Positions 6,656 through 9,899 of a stretch of 9,899 bases of DNA are shown piece after piece; position 1 is the first letter of the stretch, and each line of letters starts with the position of its first letter. A model generated the notes under the pieces. That model was not told where the DNA came from, did no database searches, and saw only the letters and a program-made list of their open reading frames with translations. The stretch lies in NCBI GenBank assembly GCA_002352375.1, contig DEIH01000126.1, forward strand, positions 1,068-10,966, in the 5' to 3' direction. A program made the position numbers and the translations under genes. Source of the DNA: Spirochaeta sp. UBA2779 (lineage in GTDB: Bacteria; Spirochaetota; Spirochaetia; DSM-2461).

Positions 6656-7902
6656 CGGAGGATCATTCACATTCTATACTACAGCTCATGAATATCCGAA
6701 AAACAGCCGAACATCAGAAAAAATTTCTCAGAGCGGTTATCCGGAATATTATTGATGACCGCCTGTTTTCCCGGGCTACAAGCCTGGCTTTTACCAGTTT
6801 TATTTCACTGGTGCCTTTAACGATGATAATTTTTTCATTCGGAGGGTTCAATCAGCTTAGTGAACGCCTGATTGATGGCATCGGCAAACTCCTTCTGCCT
6901 GAAGGAAATGAGGGCATTATTCGGACTATCAGCACTTTTACCATCAACGCCCGGAGACTTGGAACCTGGGGTTCCCTGCTTTTTCTCTTTGCCGCCGTTA
7001 TGCTGTTCAACGCAATGGAATCCCATCTGAACGATATATTCCGGGCCCGTCCACGAAAGGGCCCGGTATTACGTATCGGCATGTATATCGCTTCCATGGC
7101 TCTGGTTTCACTCGTTTTCGGTGTGGGATTCGGTCCCTTATCCGGTGTGATGGATGTCTGGAACAATGTTCCCGGTCAGATTCAGCGGATACTTGGACCG
7201 ACTCTCTCAATACTCGGATCCATGCTGGGTATGATGATGCTGTTCGGCTTGATGAGTGCGGCCAGAGTAAAGTTCAGATCTGCAGCTCTGGGAGCTTTTA
7301 TCGGGGCATTGGGTTTGCAGGCAGCCAAATTCGGATTTACCCTGTGGACCACCCATTCTGTCCGGCAGTCTATTATTTACGGATCTCTGGTATTTATTCC
7401 CCTTCTGCTCATTTGGCTGAATGTAGCCTGGATTGTTATTCTGATATCCGCTGAAATTACTTACGCCAATCAAATTGAAGCCGGTAAAAAACCACCACTG
7501 CGTTATACAACCCCGGCTGAGGAAACAGAGGTAGGCTGGAAAGTCTTTCTTACTCTGGTCAACGACTTCCGGATCGGGAAAAAACCACCGGGGGTAAAGG
7601 ATCTGTCAAACCGGTTATCCATCGACGAACGCCGGGTGGATACAATACTCAAAAGGCTTGAAGAAGGCGGAATGGTTCATCAGCTTCTGCATCATCCCCC
7701 GGGATTTATTCCGGCAAAAGCCCCTGCGGATCTAATGGCTGCAGATGTGTTTACCGTAATTACCGGATGGAACAGGAAGGAAGACTCAGAAAATGCTAAC
7801 AATGCATTCCCTATAATTCGCGATGGAATCAAATCTTCCCTGGCTGAACGAACTGTCCGTTCTTTTCTTATTGAAGAAGAAGAGAACAGCAATTTCTCAT
7901 GA
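6652..7902 (+). CDS. YihY/BrkB-family inner-membrane protein with C-terminal winged-helix-like region
   Basis: This is a 416-residue integral membrane protein of the YihY/BrkB (UPF0761) family, once misannotated as ribonuclease BN; its biochemical role is not established. About six hydrophobic segments lie at 43-65, 104-124, 140-162, 183-203, 210-230 and 242-266. Family features are the early LAFTSFISLVPL block and the late segment YGSLVFIPLLLIWLNVAW leading to ISAEI. The cytoplasmic tail of about 150 residues contains a stretch (about 293-345) resembling a small winged helix: VKDLSNRLSIDERRVDTIL then KRLEEGGMV. GTG 6652 overlaps the apbE stop as GTGA; the nearest ATG (6688) has no ribosome binding site at proper distance. 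Its own TGA overlaps the methyltransferase ATG as ATGA. The family assignment is good; the domain call for the tail is an inference. Confidence 0.88.
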   Translation: MTEDHSHSILQLMNIRKTAEHQKKFLRAVIRNIIDDRLFSRATSLAFTSFISLVPLTMIIFSFGGFNQLSERLIDGIGKLLLPEGNEGIIRTISTFTINARRLGTWGSLLFLFAAVMLFNAMESHLNDIFRARPRKGPVLRIGMYIASMALVSLVFGVGFGPLSGVMDVWNNVPGQIQRILGPTLSILGSMLGMMMLFGLMSAARVKFRSAALGAFIGALGLQAAKFGFTLWTTHSVRQSIIYGSLVFIPLLLIWLNVAWIVILISAEITYANQIEAGKKPPLRYTTPAEETEVGWKVFLTLVNDFRIGKKPPGVKDLSNRLSIDERRVDTILKRLEEGGMVHQLLHHPPGFIPAKAPADLMAADVFTVITGWNRKEDSENANNAFPIIRDGIKSSLAERTVRSFLIEEEENSNFS

Positions 7903-9425
7903 AAAGAAATGGTGTTGTCTACACACCGGAATACTGGGCGGACTGGGCTGTAGAAACATACGGAATTGCAGAAAAGTGGATAAAAGGCGGAGTGGTTCTG
8001 GATCCGGGCTGCGGAGAAGGCTCTTTAACTACCGCTGTTATCCGCCGAGCATTCCACATTGGATATTCTCCAACTCCCGACGATCTGGCCCGACTGAATT
8101 GTATCGATCGGGATGTGAAAGCCATCAGAGCATTCAGAGAAGAACTTCAGGGAATTACAGGTATGCATTTCTCAGAAGTTTCTCTTCATATCGGGGATTA
8201 TCTACTTGAAAATCCGGGAATCAGAGCGGATGTCGTTTTTTCCAACCCTCCCTGGATTTCCTTCGGAGATATGGATAATGAAGACAAGGGAAAATACAAA
8301 CCTGTATTCCGGAGTTCCGGCCTTACCCCGAATCCGAAAAGCCTTATCCTCGGGGGATCCAGGATAGACCTGGCGGCCCTGTTTGTTGCCGTAGCCCTAA
8401 ACAGGGATACCGCTGAAAACGGAGAGGGGGTTTTCTTTCTACCCAGCTCTCTTTTCCGAAGTGAGGCAGCTCACAGTGCATTCAGACAGCTTAAACTTCC
8501 CGGCGGACGATCCTTCGCCCTGAAAGAAATATGGGATATGGAAGGGGAGGTACCCTTCCCGGGAGCGGGAACAGCTTACTGTCTGGCTTATTACAAAGCC
8601 GACGAAATACAGCAATGGCCTGTTTCCTGGTATTTATCCGAATCGGCGAATACATGGAAAAAAATGGCGGCCGAACCTGCAGAAGGCCCTGAATCGCCCC
8701 TGATGCCGAGACCTGCCGGTTCCCCCCGTATTCGCCCTCCTCGGATACAGGTTCCCCAGGGAACAGTGCCCAGGCAGGGGGTAAACAGCCAGGGGGCTAC
8801 AGCAGTATTTCAAATCCGGGAAATCGGAGAAGTAAGAGACGGCAGGATGCCTGTGGTTAGTAAGAACGGTGTTCAGGGTTTCCTGCCTGCAGAGCTTGTT
8901 TTTCCTCTAATGAGTGTTTCTACTTTCTCTGAAAACAGGGAAATCGGAGATGATCCGATCCCCGATAAATGGATATTCATGCCCTACAGGCAAAACGGTA
9001 AAGTGTTGAACCGGGAAGAACTGGAAACGTTCCCCGATGCCCTTGAATGGATAGAACGTCATCGGGATGAACTGGAAAGCAGGCGGGGCATGATGCTGAA
9101 ACAGGCTATTAAAAAGGGGATTTACTGGTCTATGATAGGTGTCGGCCCCTATTCTTTTGCCCCATGGAAGCTTGCATGGGAGTCCTACGGCCGCAATCGA
9201 TTTGTTCCCAGGTTGTTCTGTGCTGAAAACGGAGTTCACTGGCAGGGGAACCAGGCACTCCATGCATTTCTTCCCTTTGACAACAAAAAGTCCGCCCATC
9301 GGGCATTTCAAGATTTATTATCACCGGATCTGGAAGAATATCTGAAGAAACTCGGAGGAGCAGGAACAAAAACATGGGCTCAGCCTGGGCGGATACGCCG
9401 GCTTCTGGCAAGTGAATTTCAGTAA
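7899..9425 (+). CDS. N6-adenine-type DNA methyltransferase (TaqI/Eco57I-like), apparently orphan
   Basis: The 508-residue product is a predicted SAM-dependent methyltransferase acting on DNA adenine. VVYTP at 6-10 matches motif X of gamma-type amino-methyltransferases, LDPGCGEG at 34-41 is SAM-binding motif I, and NPPW at 116-119 is catalytic motif IV. The order X-I-IV fits the TaqI class. The catalytic fold ends near 235. A proline-rich, probably flexible stretch follows at about 262-296. The C-terminal part (about 300-508), with KWIFMPYRQNGK and VGPYSFAPWKLAWE, resembles the target-recognition region of TaqI and Eco57I-like enzymes. No endonuclease motif is visible, and no restriction gene lies beside it on the visible side. 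The ATG overlaps the stop of the YihY-family gene (ATGA). Modification of another substrate, such as RNA, is possible but less likely given the tail. The recognition site cannot be predicted. Confidence 0.85.
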   Translation: MKRNGVVYTPEYWADWAVETYGIAEKWIKGGVVLDPGCGEGSLTTAVIRRAFHIGYSPTPDDLARLNCIDRDVKAIRAFREELQGITGMHFSEVSLHIGDYLLENPGIRADVVFSNPPWISFGDMDNEDKGKYKPVFRSSGLTPNPKSLILGGSRIDLAALFVAVALNRDTAENGEGVFFLPSSLFRSEAAHSAFRQLKLPGGRSFALKEIWDMEGEVPFPGAGTAYCLAYYKADEIQQWPVSWYLSESANTWKKMAAEPAEGPESPLMPRPAGSPRIRPPRIQVPQGTVPRQGVNSQGATAVFQIREIGEVRDGRMPVVSKNGVQGFLPAELVFPLMSVSTFSENREIGDDPIPDKWIFMPYRQNGKVLNREELETFPDALEWIERHRDELESRRGMMLKQAIKKGIYWSMIGVGPYSFAPWKLAWESYGRNRFVPRLFCAENGVHWQGNQALHAFLPFDNKKSAHRAFQDLLSPDLEEYLKKLGGAGTKTWAQPGRIRRLLASEFQ

Positions 9426-9431
9426 GGGGTA

Positions 9432-9899
9432 TCAATATCGGAACCCTCCAAAGAGAGAAAAAGACATTTCGTTCACCGAACCGGTATCAATAGAGAAATC
9501 CCACCATTCAAAACGTATCCCGCTGAAACCCCTGTTAAAATACCATGCTGCATCCAACCGGTAATTCACAGTTTCCAGTATTTCCTGACTGTTTGAGCTA
9601 TAAATTCTTAAACCGCCGCCGAAAACCAGCCGCTCCAGTGATTCTACTTTAAAGATATGATAAAACAGGGGATCGGCACCCCAAAGCCCCAGAAAAAAGG
9701 CCCAGCTGTAATCAACTCCCAGGGTTTTATCGTTTGTTGTAAGCAGGGAGCCGCCAAAGTCGAGACCCAGTTCAAGGCGGGAAACTTCATTTTCAAGTAG
9801 AAAACCTCTCAGATTTATACCCAGATCCAGAGCATTAAACAGAATATCCGGTTCTCCTGGTGCCCAGGAATAACCGTTGCTTCTGAAGTTGAACCCCAG
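9432..9899 (-). CDS. Outer-membrane beta-barrel-like protein, C-terminal 155 residues (5' end outside window)
   Basis: The minus-strand frame is open from the right edge to a TGA at 9434-9432, giving 155 residues without a start. The sequence alternates polar and aromatic or hydrophobic residues in short runs separated by turns, for example RLELGLDFGGSLL, LVFGGGLRIYSS, YRLDAAWYFN and GIRFEWWDFSID. It is rich in Gly, Tyr, Trp and Phe and ends in SFSLFGGFRY, a strand with a terminal aromatic residue as in many beta-barrel outer-membrane proteins recognised by the BAM machinery. No cysteine is present. I do not recognise a family or function. Signal peptide and N-terminal domain lie beyond the window. 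The stop codon lies 6 bases from that of the methyltransferase gene, which points towards it. Confidence 0.75.
   Translation of the reverse strand: MGFNFRSNGYSWAPGEPDILFNALDLGINLRGFLLENEVSRLELGLDFGGSLLTTNDKTLGVDYSWAFFLGLWGADPLFYHIFKVESLERLVFGGGLRIYSSNSQEILETVNYRLDAAWYFNRGFSGIRFEWWDFSIDTGSVNEMSFSLFGGFRY

Noticed and set aside
7823..8209. Plus-strand 128-codon frame across the YihY-methyltransferase junction
   Set aside because: It overlaps two well-supported genes in another frame, and its basic, Ser/Arg-rich product resembles no protein I know.
9428..9492. Direct repeat GGTATCAATA at 9428-9437 and 9483-9492
   Set aside because: There are only two 10-base copies, both in or beside coding sequence of the barrel protein, with no further copies or associated element; chance is the simplest explanation.
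1..9899. Mobile element, CRISPR array, tRNA or rRNA
   Set aside because: No transposase or integrase motif, spaced repeats, terminal inverted repeats or RNA gene pattern was seen on either strand.

Overview
The window looks like a chromosomal stretch of a Gram-negative bacterium. It carries the C-terminal end of an outer-membrane beta-barrel-like protein, a membrane-anchored ApbE flavin transferase and a 7TM-PAS-GGDEF signalling protein. This mix, the moderate and uneven base composition and the alternative start codons would suit a free-living spirochaete (Spirochaeta-like), but that is an inference from general resemblance and other phyla are possible. No rRNA, tRNA, CRISPR array, transposase, integrase or attachment site was found.

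Layout from left to right. (1) 1-1865, plus strand: the C-terminal two thirds of lipoyl synthase (lipA), whose stop codon overlaps the likely GTG start of an arginine deiminase (arcA) with all catalytic residues. (2) 1866-2010: an AT-rich gap holding a 9-codon mini-ORF with a good ribosome binding site, just ahead of (3) 2011-3522, an AT-rich diguanylate cyclase gene with seven membrane segments, a PAS domain and a GGEEF active site. (4) 3550-5505, minus strand: a major facilitator transporter followed by a DtxR-family regulator. The short gap between them holds a candidate promoter, a tandem heptamer and a possible leaderless start. (5) 5600-9425, plus strand: apbE, a YihY/BrkB-family membrane protein and an N6-adenine-type DNA methyltransferase, each junction a 4-base GTGA or ATGA stop/start overlap. 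(6) 9432-9899, minus strand: the C-terminal 155 residues of an outer-membrane-type protein that runs off the right edge, facing the methyltransferase with only 6 bases between stop codons.

How the genes may work together. The lipA-arcA pair and the apbE-yihY-methyltransferase trio are tightly packed and probably translationally coupled, yet their products have no obvious shared pathway. The transporter-regulator pair may form a self-regulated, perhaps metal-linked, unit, but the regulator has lost most of the canonical DtxR/MntR primary metal ligands. No clearly new defence or mobile system is visible. The observations most worth a second look are the altered metal site and operator-like DNA of the DtxR-family gene, the orphan methyltransferase coupled to a membrane protein, the arginine deiminase beside lipA without arcB, arcC or arcD in view, and the mini-ORF before the diguanylate cyclase.
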